Positions 47,775 to 56,573 of a DNA stretch of 64,000 nucleotides are shown piece by piece. The notes under the pieces are model-generated. The model worked only from the letters and a program-made list of their open reading frames with translations, did not search any database and had not been told where the DNA came from. A program made the translations under genes and the position numbers. This stretch comes from Mycobacterium sp. MS1601 (lineage in GTDB: Bacteria > Actinomycetota > Actinomycetes > Mycobacteriales > Mycobacteriaceae). The stretch is from assembly GCF_001984215.1 (NCBI RefSeq), contig NZ_CP019420.1, positions 3,162,001 to 3,226,000 of the forward strand, given 5' to 3'. Numbering within the stretch: position 1 is the first letter of the stretch; the number at the start of each line of letters is the position of its first letter.

Positions 47775-48332
47775 ATGTCCAGTGAATTGGAAGGCCGCAG
47801 GATCGCCATCCTGGCGGCAGACGGCGTGGAGAAGGTCGAACTCGAACAACCGCGTGCGGCGGTGCAGGAAGCCGGCGGGCGGGCCGAGGTGTTGTCGTTG
47901 AGTACCGAAGACATTCACGCATTCAGCCACGACATCGAACCGGCGGGCATGTTGTCGGTGGACCGCGCGGTCGACGACGCACGCGTCGACGATTACGACG
48001 GGCTGATCCTGCCGGGAGGGACGGTCAACCCGGACAAGCTGCGACTGGACAAGTCGGCTGTGGAGTTCGTGCGGAGTTTTGTACTTTCGGGCAAACCGGT
48101 GGCTGCCATCTGCCACGGCCCGTGGACTCTGGTCGAAGCCGATGTGCTCGGCGGCAGGACGGTGACGTCCTACCCCAGCATCCGCACCGATCTGCGTAAT
48201 GCCGGCGCCACAGTGGTGGATCAGCAGGTGTGCATCGACGGCAACCTCATCACCAGTAGGTCACCAGATGACCTTCCCGCGTTCTGCCAGGCCATCGTGG
48301 ACCGGTTCTCCAGAACCCCGGCCCACACCTGA
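47775..48332 (+). CDS. DJ-1/PfpI-family protein (type 1 glutamine amidotransferase-like)
   Basis: A 185-aa PfpI-type protein. The nucleophile elbow is AAICHGPWTL (Cys about 114, followed by His), with the partner Glu in DGVEKVELEQP near residue 18. Such proteins act as cysteine hydrolases, glyoxalases or stress-protective chaperones. It begins 32 bp after bioN but is probably unrelated in function. Converges with the next gene at 48336. Confidence 0.92.
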   Translation: MSSELEGRRIAILAADGVEKVELEQPRAAVQEAGGRAEVLSLSTEDIHAFSHDIEPAGMLSVDRAVDDARVDDYDGLILPGGTVNPDKLRLDKSAVEFVRSFVLSGKPVAAICHGPWTLVEADVLGGRTVTSYPSIRTDLRNAGATVVDQQVCIDGNLITSRSPDDLPAFCQAIVDRFSRTPAHT

Positions 48333-48335
48333 GCG

Positions 48336-48929
48336 TCAGCTGTTCTGGTCGGCCCAGCCATCGTCGTTGTGGGCCAGGATCTGCAATTCCCGCTCCCAGG
48401 ACCGGGCTCGCATCCGGTCGAGGCCGAAGCGGGCCGCGCCGGCGGCCAGTGCGGCGAACGCGACAGTGGACACCCACACCGTCCAGGCTCGGCCGGAGGC
48501 GATGGCCCTGGCCTGCTGCGGTGTTTCCGGCGCGCTGACCACGGCACCTGCAGCGTTGGTCCACACCGTCACGGTGTCCCCGGCCGTCACCGGTGTGGGG
48601 CTGCTGACCAGTGCGGTGCGCGACTGAGTGCCGTCATTCCACTGGACGCGCACGGGTCCGGGTCGGCTGTACCGACCGGCGGAGAAGCTGTTGCCGCCCA
48701 GCGCGGTAGCGTCGATCTGGTTGATGGTCCGCATCTGTTCGTCGATCACCTGCATGCGGGCGTCGTAGGCGTCGTCACCGGCCTGTGCGGCAAAAGGGAT
48801 GGCGATCAACGCGACGGCGAAGACGAGCAGGATGGCCAGGGCTTCGAGTCGGTCGCTGGTACGCACCAAGGGATTGCGGCCGAGTGTCAGTGACATCCAG
48901 CGGCAGCGCAGGGCCAGCGACCGAAACAT
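48336..48929 (-). CDS. Two-helix membrane protein of the Rv1733c family
   Basis: A 197-aa protein: hydrophobic helix 1 (LEALAILLVFAVALIAIPFA), an extracytoplasmic domain of about 90 residues, helix 2 (WVSTVAFAALAAGAARFGL), and a basic cytoplasmic end. GRNPLVRTSDRLEA is the hallmark of the mycobacterial family that includes the DosR-regulated antigen Rv1733c. Function unknown. ATG 48929 is used rather than 48974. Confidence 0.8.
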   Translation of the reverse strand: MFRSLALRCRWMSLTLGRNPLVRTSDRLEALAILLVFAVALIAIPFAAQAGDDAYDARMQVIDEQMRTINQIDATALGGNSFSAGRYSRPGPVRVQWNDGTQSRTALVSSPTPVTAGDTVTVWTNAAGAVVSAPETPQQARAIASGRAWTVWVSTVAFAALAAGAARFGLDRMRARSWERELQILAHNDDGWADQNS

Positions 48930-49090
48930 CAGCCGATCCCGTCTCGTGTTACGTGCATGTTTCCATCGTGTCACATTCAGTCGTGGCGGCCAAGATTCAT
49001 CACGATCGGATGTGTGGGCTTGAACAACTGCTGACCCTGACGATGGGGGTACCCGATGCCCGTTGATTCAAAGCCGTGGGGAGGACGCCG

Positions 49091-49396
49091 TTGAGCAGCG
49101 AATGCCGGCAAGACGAAGGACGGCCGCCGAAAGCGCTGGAGTCGGAATGGGAATGGCAGTTGCAGGGGAGATGCCGGACGTACCCGGCTCACGTGTTCTT
49201 CCCCGACGACCATCGTGGCCAGGCGTTGCGGGAGCGTGAAGAGACGGCCAAGCGGGTGTGCCGGGGTTGCCCGGTGTTGGCCACGTGCCGCAACCACGCC
49301 CTGCAGTTGCCTGAGCGGTTCGGTGTCTGGGGGGCGATGACCGCCCGGGAGCGCTCGCGCACTCGGAAGGCCGAGGCGGACAGCCGAGGCGCCTGA
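49091..49396 (+). CDS. WhiB-family Fe-S regulator, WhiB3-like
   Basis: A 101-aa Wbl protein. Four Cys ligands for a [4Fe-4S] cluster are seen: one in QLQGRCRTYP and three in VCRGCPVLATC. The turn usually written G[VI]WGG reads GVWGAMT. A basic C-terminus (RERSRTRKAE) follows. The WEWQLQGRC stretch is nearest WhiB3. TTG 49091 is chosen because GGGGAGGA lies 6 nt upstream; GTG 49076 is possible. Wbl proteins sense O2, NO or redox through SigA. Confidence 0.88.
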   Translation: MSSECRQDEGRPPKALESEWEWQLQGRCRTYPAHVFFPDDHRGQALREREETAKRVCRGCPVLATCRNHALQLPERFGVWGAMTARERSRTRKAEADSRGA

Positions 49397-49436
49397 GCCT
49401 GGACAGAGCAGACATGCCGCGGGTCTGACCGGAGGT

Positions 49437-49468
49437 CGACCCGTCGCCGCGTGAACGGCGACGGGTCG
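49437..49468. terminator. 13-bp perfect hairpin between whiB-like and hemophore-like genes
   Basis: CGACCCGTCGCCG (49437-49449) pairs with CGGCGACGGGTCG (49456-49468), loop of 6. It lies between convergent stops at 49396 and 49479. Confidence 0.9.
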
Positions 49469-49478
49469 TCCGATGGCA

Positions 49479-49877
49479 TCAGCCTGCGACGAATTCCTCG
49501 TACGCGCTGGCCAGGTACGGCGGCAGCACCGTGGTGTTGCACGCGCGCTGGGTGTCGCCGATGGGTGCCAGGATGCCGCGCAGTTCGTAGTACTCACCCG
49601 GGTTGGCGGTGAAGTAGCTGCGGATATTGGCCGAGGCCACCTCACGCGGCTGCGTGACGGCCGCAGAGACGACGCCGCCGGCGCCGGGGTGTGCGGCCAA
49701 ATACTGCTGTGCCGCCACCGTCACCGAGTCGACGGTGCCGTTGATGCCGGCGGGGCTGCAATCGGGCGCCGCCGACGCCGCGGGTGCGGCGATGGTTGCT
49801 ACTGCCAGTCCCCCGAAGAGGCATCCGGCAGCGGTGGCGGCGATGCGCCGGTGTGCGGAGTTGCCACTGAACATCAT
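49479..49877 (-). CDS. Second secreted hemophore-like protein
   Basis: A 132-aa secreted protein from ATGATG at 49877, after GAGAGAAG. The signal peptide ends near AAPAASAAP; the mature part starts DCSPAGINGTVDSVTVA and has QQYLAAHPGAGGVVS, and a second Cys in TQRACNTT, the layout of the haemophore-type domain found at 38692. The two are distant homologues (lower identity). Haem binding is an inference. The divergent gap 49878-50150 to lysG contains no other gene. Confidence 0.75.
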   Translation of the reverse strand: MMFSGNSAHRRIAATAAGCLFGGLAVATIAAPAASAAPDCSPAGINGTVDSVTVAAQQYLAAHPGAGGVVSAAVTQPREVASANIRSYFTANPGEYYELRGILAPIGDTQRACNTTVLPPYLASAYEEFVAG

Positions 49878-50150
49878 GATCACTTCTCTCTCGTCTGCGA
49901 ATAGTCGCGAATTCCCCTTCCCGAAAAACAAAGTACCCAAGCAGATTTCGAGGTCAACCGGACCAGAGCCGCTGATTCCTCGAGATGGCTGGGCGTTACA
50001 TCGTCCAGGGGTGATGTTCGCCGCAATCCGCCCAGGGGGATGTGCTGTGAGTGAACAAAGCTGCACTCCCATTGAGATTCCTCAGAGTTTGCAGAACTTC
50101 CTTAAGTTAACGTCAGTCCGATCGTGACCGAGTTGTGATGCGGAGGATTG

Positions 50151-51041
50151 ATGGCACAGGCCCACGAAAGCCGGCTCGGCGCCGATCAACTGGCGGCGTT
50201 GGCTGCGGTGGTCGAGTTCGGCAGTTTCGATGCCGCGGCCGAACAGCTGCATGTCACACCGTCGGCGGTGAGCCAGCGGATCAAGGCGTTGGAGCAGCGG
50301 GTTGGGCAGGTGCTGATCGTCAGGGAGAAGCCGTCCCGGCCTACTGCGGCGGGCGTGCCATTGCTGCGGCTGGCCGCGCAGACCGCGCTGCTGGAGGCCG
50401 AGGCACTGGCCGAGACCACGGGCGGTTCGGCGCAGCGCACCAGGGTCGCCATCGCCGTCAACGCCGATTCGATGTCCACGTGGTTCGCCGCGGCGCTGGG
50501 GCAGCTGCCACCGGTGCTGCTCGACATCCGGATCGAGGACCAGGACCACTCGGCCCGACTGCTGCGTGAGGGCGCGGTGATGGGGGCAGTGACCACCGAA
50601 CGCACGCCGGTGTCCGGCTGCCGGGTCCAGGCGCTGGGCGTCATGCGCTATGTGCCGGTGTCCGGTCCGGCATTCGTGACCAGGTACCTGCCCCACGGGT
50701 TCACCCGCGACGCGGTGTCACAAGCGCCGTCGCTGGCTTGGAACCGCGACGACGCCCTGCAGGACATGCTGGTGCGCAAGGTATTTCGTCGAACACTGAC
50801 CAGGCCGGTGCATTACGTGCCGACGGCCGACGGTTTCGGTGCGGCCGTGCACGCCGGGCTGGGGTGGGGGATGTACCCCGAGCACCTGGCCGCCGCTGCC
50901 TTGGCCGACGGCTCCTTTGTCCGTATCTCCGCCGCACACCTGGACATTCCGCTGTTCTGGCAGTGCTGGAAACTCGACAGTTCGACCGTCGCCGCCATCA
51001 CCGCGGCCGTCCGAGCCGCCGCGGCGGCAGTCCTGCGCTGA
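50151..51041 (+). CDS. lysG: LysR-family regulator LysG/ArgP
   Basis: A 296-aa LTTR. The winged HTH spans residues 10-60 (LAAVVEFGSFDAAAEQLHVT, PSAVSQRIKALEQRVGQVLI); LVREKP/PTAAG following and the effector domain (LPHGFTRDAVSQAPSLAWNR) are typical of ArgP/LysG, which senses lysine or arginine and activates lysE. The expected divergent partner is not adjacent; lysE is at 40300. ATG 50151 follows CGGAGGA. Confidence 0.9.
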   Translation: MAQAHESRLGADQLAALAAVVEFGSFDAAAEQLHVTPSAVSQRIKALEQRVGQVLIVREKPSRPTAAGVPLLRLAAQTALLEAEALAETTGGSAQRTRVAIAVNADSMSTWFAAALGQLPPVLLDIRIEDQDHSARLLREGAVMGAVTTERTPVSGCRVQALGVMRYVPVSGPAFVTRYLPHGFTRDAVSQAPSLAWNRDDALQDMLVRKVFRRTLTRPVHYVPTADGFGAAVHAGLGWGMYPEHLAAAALADGSFVRISAAHLDIPLFWQCWKLDSSTVAAITAAVRAAAAAVLR

Positions 51042-51980
51042 TCAGGCGTGCTTCTTGTGCTTGCCGAAGGGCAGCACCGAGATGACGGCCACGACGATGG
51101 CACCCACCACCAGACCGATGACAGCCGAGGCGGCGGTGTTGATCAACCAGGCCAGCACACCGCCCGCGCCGGCAATGTGGTGCACCGCCTCCTCGGCGTG
51201 ATGCACCAGGGCGTAGGGCGCGTGCCAGCCCAGTTCGTCGACACCCACCAGCAGGATGTGCCCGCCCACCCACAGCATGGCGGCAGTACCCACCACCGAG
51301 AGTGTGGAAAGCAGTTTGGGCATGGCCGCCACCAGGCCGCGGCCCACCTTCTGGGCGAACGACGAACTGCGTTTCGTCAGGTGCAGCCCGACGTCGTCCA
51401 TCTTCACGATGCCCGCCACCACGCCGTACACCACGGCCGTGATGAACAGCGCGACCACCACCAAGATGATCAACCGGGGAAAGAAGGACTGGTTGGCCAC
51501 TTCGTTGAGCGCGATCACCATGATCTCGGCGGACAGGATGAAATCGGTGCGGATGGCGCCGGTCACCATGAACTTCTCGGCATCGGGACCGGCGGCGGCG
51601 ACCGGAGTCGCATGCGCGTCGTGGCCGGTGATCTTGCCCCACACCTTCTCCGCGCCCTCGTAACAGAGGTACGTCGCACCCAGCATCAGGATCGGTGTCA
51701 GCAGGAATGGCGCGAACTGGCTCAGCAGCAGCGCCGCCGGGAGGATGAACACCAGCTTGTTGCGCAGGGAACCGATGGCGATCTTCTTGATGATCGGCAG
51801 TTCACGGGACGGTTCGATGCCCTGGACGTACTGCGGGGCAACGGCCGTGTCGTCGATCACCACACCGGCGGCTTTGGCGGTGGCGCGACCCGCTGCCGCG
51901 CCGATGTCGTCGACGGACGCGGCCGCCAGACGGGCGATCGCGGCAACATCATCCAACAGCCCGAACAGACCGGCGCTCAT
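51042..51980 (-). CDS. DUF808 inner-membrane protein (YedI-like)
   Basis: A 312-aa membrane protein from ATG 51980. The start MSAGLFGLLDDVAAIARLAA and internal VVIDDTAVAPQYVQG, RELPIIKKIAIGSLRNK are DUF808 signatures. It has about seven hydrophobic helices and a basic KHKKHA tail. Function unknown. Converges with lysG without a gap. Confidence 0.9.
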   Translation of the reverse strand: MSAGLFGLLDDVAAIARLAAASVDDIGAAAGRATAKAAGVVIDDTAVAPQYVQGIEPSRELPIIKKIAIGSLRNKLVFILPAALLLSQFAPFLLTPILMLGATYLCYEGAEKVWGKITGHDAHATPVAAAGPDAEKFMVTGAIRTDFILSAEIMVIALNEVANQSFFPRLIILVVVALFITAVVYGVVAGIVKMDDVGLHLTKRSSSFAQKVGRGLVAAMPKLLSTLSVVGTAAMLWVGGHILLVGVDELGWHAPYALVHHAEEAVHHIAGAGGVLAWLINTAASAVIGLVVGAIVVAVISVLPFGKHKKHA

Positions 51981-52027
51981 GAAGCGCAAGGCTACCGGCT
52001 TCTGATGAACCGCGACGAAAAGTGTCG

Positions 52028-52066
52028 CCCCCGCCGCTACTCCGGACAGCGGGGTAGCGACGGGGG
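52028..52066 (-). terminator. Hairpin ending the STAS / 23-aa ORF unit
   Basis: CCCCCG-C-CGCTAC (52028-52040) pairs with GTAGCG-A-CGGGGG (52054-52066), 12 pairs with one mismatch, 13-nt loop. It lies 25 bp past the stop of the 23-codon ORF, which supports that ORF being inside the transcript. Confidence 0.75.
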
Positions 52067-52090
52067 CGGGAAGCGTGCCGAGGGAAACGG

Positions 52091-52162
52091 CTAGTGGGCC
52101 TTGTGGGTGTCCTTGTGGCGACCCTTGATCAGGTATGCGAGCCAGCGAACGTCGATCAACAT
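52091..52162 (-). CDS. 23-aa small protein downstream of the STAS gene
   Basis: ATG 52162 opens MLIDVRWLAYLIKGRHKDTH followed by KAH and TAG. TTAGGAAC gives a ribosome site 7 nt upstream. A short hydrophobic face (LIDVRWLAYLI) is followed by a cationic His/Lys tail, consistent with a membrane-associated micropeptide. It begins 17 bp after the STAS stop and is followed by a terminator. No known family is recognised. Confidence 0.55.
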   Translation of the reverse strand: MLIDVRWLAYLIKGRHKDTHKAH

Positions 52163-52178
52163 GTGTGTTCCTAACAGC

Positions 52179-52592
52179 TCAGGCGGTCTTGGCGAGGAAG
52201 GGCAGGAGGCGACGACGTTCGGTCATCGCGTCGGAGAAGCACTGCAGGGCATCGGGGACAGAAGATGCGGTGGGCTGGTCGCCGGTGAGCATTTCCGCGA
52301 CGGCGGGGCTGGGGATCAGCATCCACTCATCGGCGGTGCGCCGGCAGGCCTCGTCCACGGCGGTCAACAGTGCGACGGCGATGGGCGCGAAGGACTCCAC
52401 CTCGCTGAGATCGAGGACGAACGGCTTCTCCCGGATGATGGACCGGGTGACCTGACGGATCAGCTGGTCGACGTTGGTGGCGTCGACATCGCCCGTCACC
52501 CGCACGACGGTCGCGAGCTGCCGGCACTGCGAACGCACCTGTGCGCCAGCGATTTCGACAACCGGGTTGCCATAGTGGAATGCGGTGGGCAT
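52179..52592 (-). CDS. STAS-domain protein (anti-anti-sigma-factor-like)
   Basis: A 137-aa protein with a STAS fold: TVVRVTGDVDATNVDQLIRQ, then FVLDLSEVESFAPIAVALL. The usual phosphorylatable Ser in DSSG is not clear (ESFAPIA in its place), so phosphorylation control may be altered. Mycobacterial relatives bind SigF anti-sigma factors. No anti-sigma gene is adjacent. Confidence 0.82.
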   Translation of the reverse strand: MPTAFHYGNPVVEIAGAQVRSQCRQLATVVRVTGDVDATNVDQLIRQVTRSIIREKPFVLDLSEVESFAPIAVALLTAVDEACRRTADEWMLIPSPAVAEMLTGDQPTASSVPDALQCFSDAMTERRRLLPFLAKTA

Positions 52593-52698
52593 GTGACTGC
52601 TCCCTCGGGACGCGGTGTATCGAACTTCCGTGTCTTCGACAGTAAGGAGCGTTTGTAAGGTACTTGGGAGTAGGGACTAACGCTTCACTAAGAGAATT

Positions 52699-53907
52699 TC
52701 AGTGCGGACGGAACTGACCGCCCGAATAGTTCTCCCACGGCGAGTAGTCGGCGATCAGGTCCTCCTGAGGAGGGCGGGTCCCTTCGGGAACGTGCTGGAG
52801 ATTGATCCGGATGCGATACCAGATGGAACTGGGCCCACGCATGCCGTCCACCAGAACGTCGACGGGCTCGAGGCGCTCGGCCACTTGCGGATATCTCTGC
52901 TTCCAGGTGTCCAGGGCGGCCATCGCCTCGTCCTTGGTCTTGGTGCGCGCGATCTCGATGAGCGGCACCTTGCGCGCGCCCTTGGGCGCCTTCTCCGGCG
53001 GACCCAGTTCGTCGGCCAGTGTCAGCAGTTCCGTGAGGTCGCCGGGGGCGTCGTCCATGCCCTCCCACGGGTCACCGATCTCGGCGTAACGGGTGGGCAC
53101 GGTCTTGACCGTGAACGCCTCGGGCACACAGCCGGGCACCTCCGACCAACACAACGGCGTCGACACCCGGGCGTCTGGGCGGGAGCGCACCGAGTACGCC
53201 GAGGCCACGGTGCGGTCCTTGGCGTTCTGGTTGAAATCGACGAACACGCCCTCGCGTTCCTCTTTCCACCACCTGCTGGTCGCCAGGTCCGGCGCCCGTC
53301 GCTCCACTTCCCGGGCAACCGTCTCGGCCGCCAGACGTACTTGCTTGTAGGGCCAGCGCGGATGGATGCGGGCGTAGATGTGGAAGCCACGTGAACCCGA
53401 GGTCTTGGGCCAGGCGGTCAGCCCGTGGTCCTCGAGCACATCCTTGGCCACCTGTGCGACGTCGAGAATGTTCTGCCAGGTCACGCCGGGCATGGGATCG
53501 AGGTCGACGCGCAGTTCGTCGGGATGGTCCAGATCGCCGGAACGCACCGGGTGTGGGTTGAGATCGACGCAGCCGAGGTTGACGGCCCACACCAGTCCGG
53601 CGGGTTCACGCAGCACGGCCTCTTTGGCTGACGTGCCCGAGGCGTACTTCAGCTCGGCGACGTCGATCCACTCCGGGCGCTTCTCCGGTGCCCGCTTCTG
53701 GAACACGGCCTCTTCGGTGATGCCTTTGACGAAGCGTTTGAGGATCATCGGCCGGTCGTCGACACCGCGCAGCGCACCGTCGGCGACGGACAGGTAGTAC
53801 TTGATCAGATCGAGCTTGGTGACGGCCGCTTCGGGAAACACCACCTTGTCCGGGTTGGTGACGGTGACCAGGCGGGTGCCCACTTCCATCTGCAGCGGAG
53901 CGGCCAT
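52699..53907 (-). CDS. LigD-type polymerase-domain protein (Rv0269c-like, PolD)
   Basis: A 402-aa stand-alone archaeo-eukaryotic primase-like polymerase. Metal ligands are in VDLDPMPGVTW (DxD, about residues 135-137), and the conserved TSGSRGFHIYARI includes the phosphate-binding Ser and His. ATG 53907 is chosen; the longer frame to 54015 lies over the fadD2 promoter. Such proteins add ribonucleotides in gap filling or end joining. It matches Rv0269c in place and length and is divergent from fadD2. Confidence 0.9.
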   Translation of the reverse strand: MAAPLQMEVGTRLVTVTNPDKVVFPEAAVTKLDLIKYYLSVADGALRGVDDRPMILKRFVKGITEEAVFQKRAPEKRPEWIDVAELKYASGTSAKEAVLREPAGLVWAVNLGCVDLNPHPVRSGDLDHPDELRVDLDPMPGVTWQNILDVAQVAKDVLEDHGLTAWPKTSGSRGFHIYARIHPRWPYKQVRLAAETVAREVERRAPDLATSRWWKEEREGVFVDFNQNAKDRTVASAYSVRSRPDARVSTPLCWSEVPGCVPEAFTVKTVPTRYAEIGDPWEGMDDAPGDLTELLTLADELGPPEKAPKGARKVPLIEIARTKTKDEAMAALDTWKQRYPQVAERLEPVDVLVDGMRGPSSIWYRIRINLQHVPEGTRPPQEDLIADYSPWENYSGGQFRPH

Positions 53908-53974
53908 GACGCCATGGTAATTGCGCCGCTGTTTCCGGACCGCGGTGCGACACCCGTCACATAGGCTGGGCGCC

Positions 53975-55693
53975 ATGCCCAACCTCACTGACCTCCCGCT
54001 CGCTGCGGTGGCCAAAGCGCAGCAGCTCGCCGAACGCGGTTCAGCCGAACTGCACTACGCGCGCAAGATGTTCGAAGCCGGCGCCTTCAAGCTCGAACCG
54101 CCGCAGAACATCGTGGCGATGCTGGCCGACATCCGTCGGTGGGGTGAGTTCGGCATGATCCCGGCGCTGAATGCGCGACGTACCCCCGATCGCACGGCCA
54201 TCATCGACGACGACGGCGAGATCACGTTCAAGGAGCTCAACGACTCGGCCAACGCCGTCGCCAACGCGCTGCTGGCCAAAGGCGTCAAGGGTGGCGACGG
54301 GGTGGCGCTGCTGATCCGCAACCACCGGTGGTTTCTGATCGCGCTCTACGGCGCGGCCAAGGTCGGTGCGCGGCTGATCCTTCTCAACAGTGAGTTCTCG
54401 GGCCCGCAGATCAAGGAGGTCGGCGAGCGCGAGGGTGCCAAGCTGATCATCCACGACGACGAATACTCCAAGGCTGTCGCCGCCGCTGATCCGCCGCTGG
54501 GCAAACTGCGCGCCCTGCCCACCAACCCGGATACCGACGCTCCGTCGGAGAGTGACGCCGAGACCCTCGAGCACCTGATCGCGCACACGTCGACCGCGCC
54601 GCCGCCCAAGGCCGCCAAACACTCCAAGATCATCATCCTGACCAGCGGCACCACCGGAACGCCCAAGGGCGCCAACCGGAGCACGCCACCGTCGTTGGCG
54701 CCCATCGGCGGGGTGCTCTCGCACGTGCCGTTCAAGGCCGGTGAGGTGACCTCGCTGCCCGCGCCGATGTTCCACGCACTGGGCTTCCTGCACGCCACCA
54801 TCGCGATGATGCTGGGCTCCACCCTGGTGTTGCGGCGCCGCTTCAAACCGGCCACGGTGTTGGCCGACCTGGAGAAGCACAAGGTGACGGCCATGGTGGT
54901 GGTTCCGGTGATGCTCTCGCGGCTGCTCGATGAGCTGGAGAAGACCGACCCCAAGCCGGACCTGTCGAGTCTGCGCATCGTCTTCGTGTCCGGCTCACAG
55001 CTGGGGGCCGAGCTGGCCACCCGAGCGATGACGGATCTGGGGCCGGTGGTCTACAACCTCTACGGCTCCACCGAGATCGCGTTCGCGTCCATCGCCCGAC
55101 CGCAGGATCTGAAGAAGAACCCCGCCACCGTGGGTCCCGTCGTCAAGGGGGTGAAGGTCAGGCTGTTCGACGAGAACGGTGTCGAAGTACCCCGCGGCGA
55201 GGTGGGCCGCATCTTCGTCGGCAACACCTTCCCCTTCGAGGGCTACACCGGCGGCGGTGGCAAGGCCATCATCGACGGCCTGATGTCCTCCGGTGACGTC
55301 GGCTACTTCGACGAGCACGGTCTGCTCTACGTCAGCGGGCGCGACGACGAGATGATTGTCTGCGGCGGTGAGAATGTGTTCCCCGCCGAGGTCGAGGATC
55401 TGATCAGCGGGCACCCCGAGGTGGTCGAGGCCACCGCCCTCGGGGTCGAGGACAAGGAGTGGGGTCACCGGCTGCGGGCGTTCGTCGTCAAGGTCGAAGG
55501 CGCCAGCGTCGACGAGGACGCCATCAAGCTGTACGTGAAGGAGAACCTGGCGCGCTACAAAGTGCCGCGAGAGGTCATCTTCCTCGACGAACTGCCGCGC
55601 AACCCCACGGGCAAGATCCTCAAGCGGGAGTTGAAGAAGCTCGCCGTCGGCGGAGCCGACAGTCCTGAGCAGGTCGAGTCCGCGTCGGAATAG
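53975..55693 (+). CDS. fadD2: Fatty-acyl-CoA synthetase FadD2
   Basis: A 572-aa ANL enzyme. Motifs: ILTSGTTGTPKGANR (P-loop, about residue 224), NLYGSTE, the C-terminal hinge region YVSGRDDEMIVCGGENVFPA and the catalytic Lys in NPTGKILKREL. It activates fatty acids for beta-oxidation. Synteny with Rv0270, between the polymerase gene and fadE6, supports the name. Followed by an SDR gene after 29 bp. Confidence 0.93.
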   Translation: MPNLTDLPLAAVAKAQQLAERGSAELHYARKMFEAGAFKLEPPQNIVAMLADIRRWGEFGMIPALNARRTPDRTAIIDDDGEITFKELNDSANAVANALLAKGVKGGDGVALLIRNHRWFLIALYGAAKVGARLILLNSEFSGPQIKEVGEREGAKLIIHDDEYSKAVAAADPPLGKLRALPTNPDTDAPSESDAETLEHLIAHTSTAPPPKAAKHSKIIILTSGTTGTPKGANRSTPPSLAPIGGVLSHVPFKAGEVTSLPAPMFHALGFLHATIAMMLGSTLVLRRRFKPATVLADLEKHKVTAMVVVPVMLSRLLDELEKTDPKPDLSSLRIVFVSGSQLGAELATRAMTDLGPVVYNLYGSTEIAFASIARPQDLKKNPATVGPVVKGVKVRLFDENGVEVPRGEVGRIFVGNTFPFEGYTGGGGKAIIDGLMSSGDVGYFDEHGLLYVSGRDDEMIVCGGENVFPAEVEDLISGHPEVVEATALGVEDKEWGHRLRAFVVKVEGASVDEDAIKLYVKENLARYKVPREVIFLDELPRNPTGKILKRELKKLAVGGADSPEQVESASE

Positions 55694-55722
55694 TCCGTCC
55701 GCCGGCTTCGTCGTACTCACTT

Positions 55723-56502
55723 GTGAACATCAATCTCTCCGGCAAAACCGCACTCGTCACCGGTTCCACCCAGGGCATCGGTCTGGCCATCGCCTCCGGG
55801 CTGGCGCAGGCCGGAGCTCGTGTGGTCGTCAACGGCCGCAGTCAGCAGCGCGTCGACGAAGCCGCGGCACAGATCGGTGGTGACGTCCTGGGTGTCGCTG
55901 CCGACGTCACCACCGACGACGGCAGCGCCGCGCTGTTGGAGGCGGTGCCGGCGGTGGACGTGTTGGTCAACAACCTCGGCATCTTCGAGGCCGTCCCCGC
56001 CCGTGAGATCACCGACGACCAGTGGCGCCGCTACTTCGACGTCAACGTCCTGTCCGCTGTGCGGCTGATCCGCTCCTATCTGCCCGGTATGGCCGAAAAG
56101 GGTTGGGGCAGGGTCGTTCAGATCGCCAGTGATTCAGCGCTGGTGACGCCCGCGGAGATGATCCACTACGGCGTGTCCAAGACGGCGTTGCTGGCCGTGA
56201 CACGCGGTTTCGCCAAGGATGCGGCGGGTACCGGGGTGACGGTCAACTCGGTGATCGCCGGGCCGACGCACACCGCCGGGGTCGAGGACTTCGTCTATCA
56301 ATTGGTGGACAAGGCTTTACCGTGGGAAGAGGCGCAGCGGGAGTTCATGAAGCTGCATCGCCCGCAGTCACTGCTGCAGCGTCTCATCGAGCCCGAGGAG
56401 ATCGCCAACATGGTGGTGTACCTGGCATCACCGCTGGCGTCGGCCACCACCGGCGGCGCATTGCGGGCCGACGGCGGCTACGTCGACTCGATCGTCCCCT
56501 GA
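55723..56502 (+). CDS. Short-chain dehydrogenase/reductase
   Basis: A 259-aa SDR: cofactor loop TGSTQGIGLAIA, NNLGIFEAVP, and the catalytic residues in QIASDSALVTP and HYGVSKTALLA. GTG 55723 is the start. It probably acts on a lipid or alcohol and is likely cotranscribed with fadD2. Ends at a long hairpin. Confidence 0.9.
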   Translation: MNINLSGKTALVTGSTQGIGLAIASGLAQAGARVVVNGRSQQRVDEAAAQIGGDVLGVAADVTTDDGSAALLEAVPAVDVLVNNLGIFEAVPAREITDDQWRRYFDVNVLSAVRLIRSYLPGMAEKGWGRVVQIASDSALVTPAEMIHYGVSKTALLAVTRGFAKDAAGTGVTVNSVIAGPTHTAGVEDFVYQLVDKALPWEEAQREFMKLHRPQSLLQRLIEPEEIANMVVYLASPLASATTGGALRADGGYVDSIVP

Positions 56503-56512
56503 CCTGTCACTG

Positions 56513-56562
56513 TTTCTGCACCAGGGCCGTGGAATCGCGAATCCACCGCCCTGGTGCAGAAA
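56513..56562. terminator. Long bidirectional hairpin between SDR and fadE6
   Basis: TTTCTGCACCAGGGC (56513-56527) pairs perfectly with GCCCTGGTGCAGAAA (56548-56562), and the inner GTGGA/TCCAC extends it by 5 bp. A- and T-ends on both sides suit termination of both convergent transcripts (stops at 56502 and 56574). Confidence 0.93.
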
Positions 56563-56573
56563 AGAAGCCCGAT

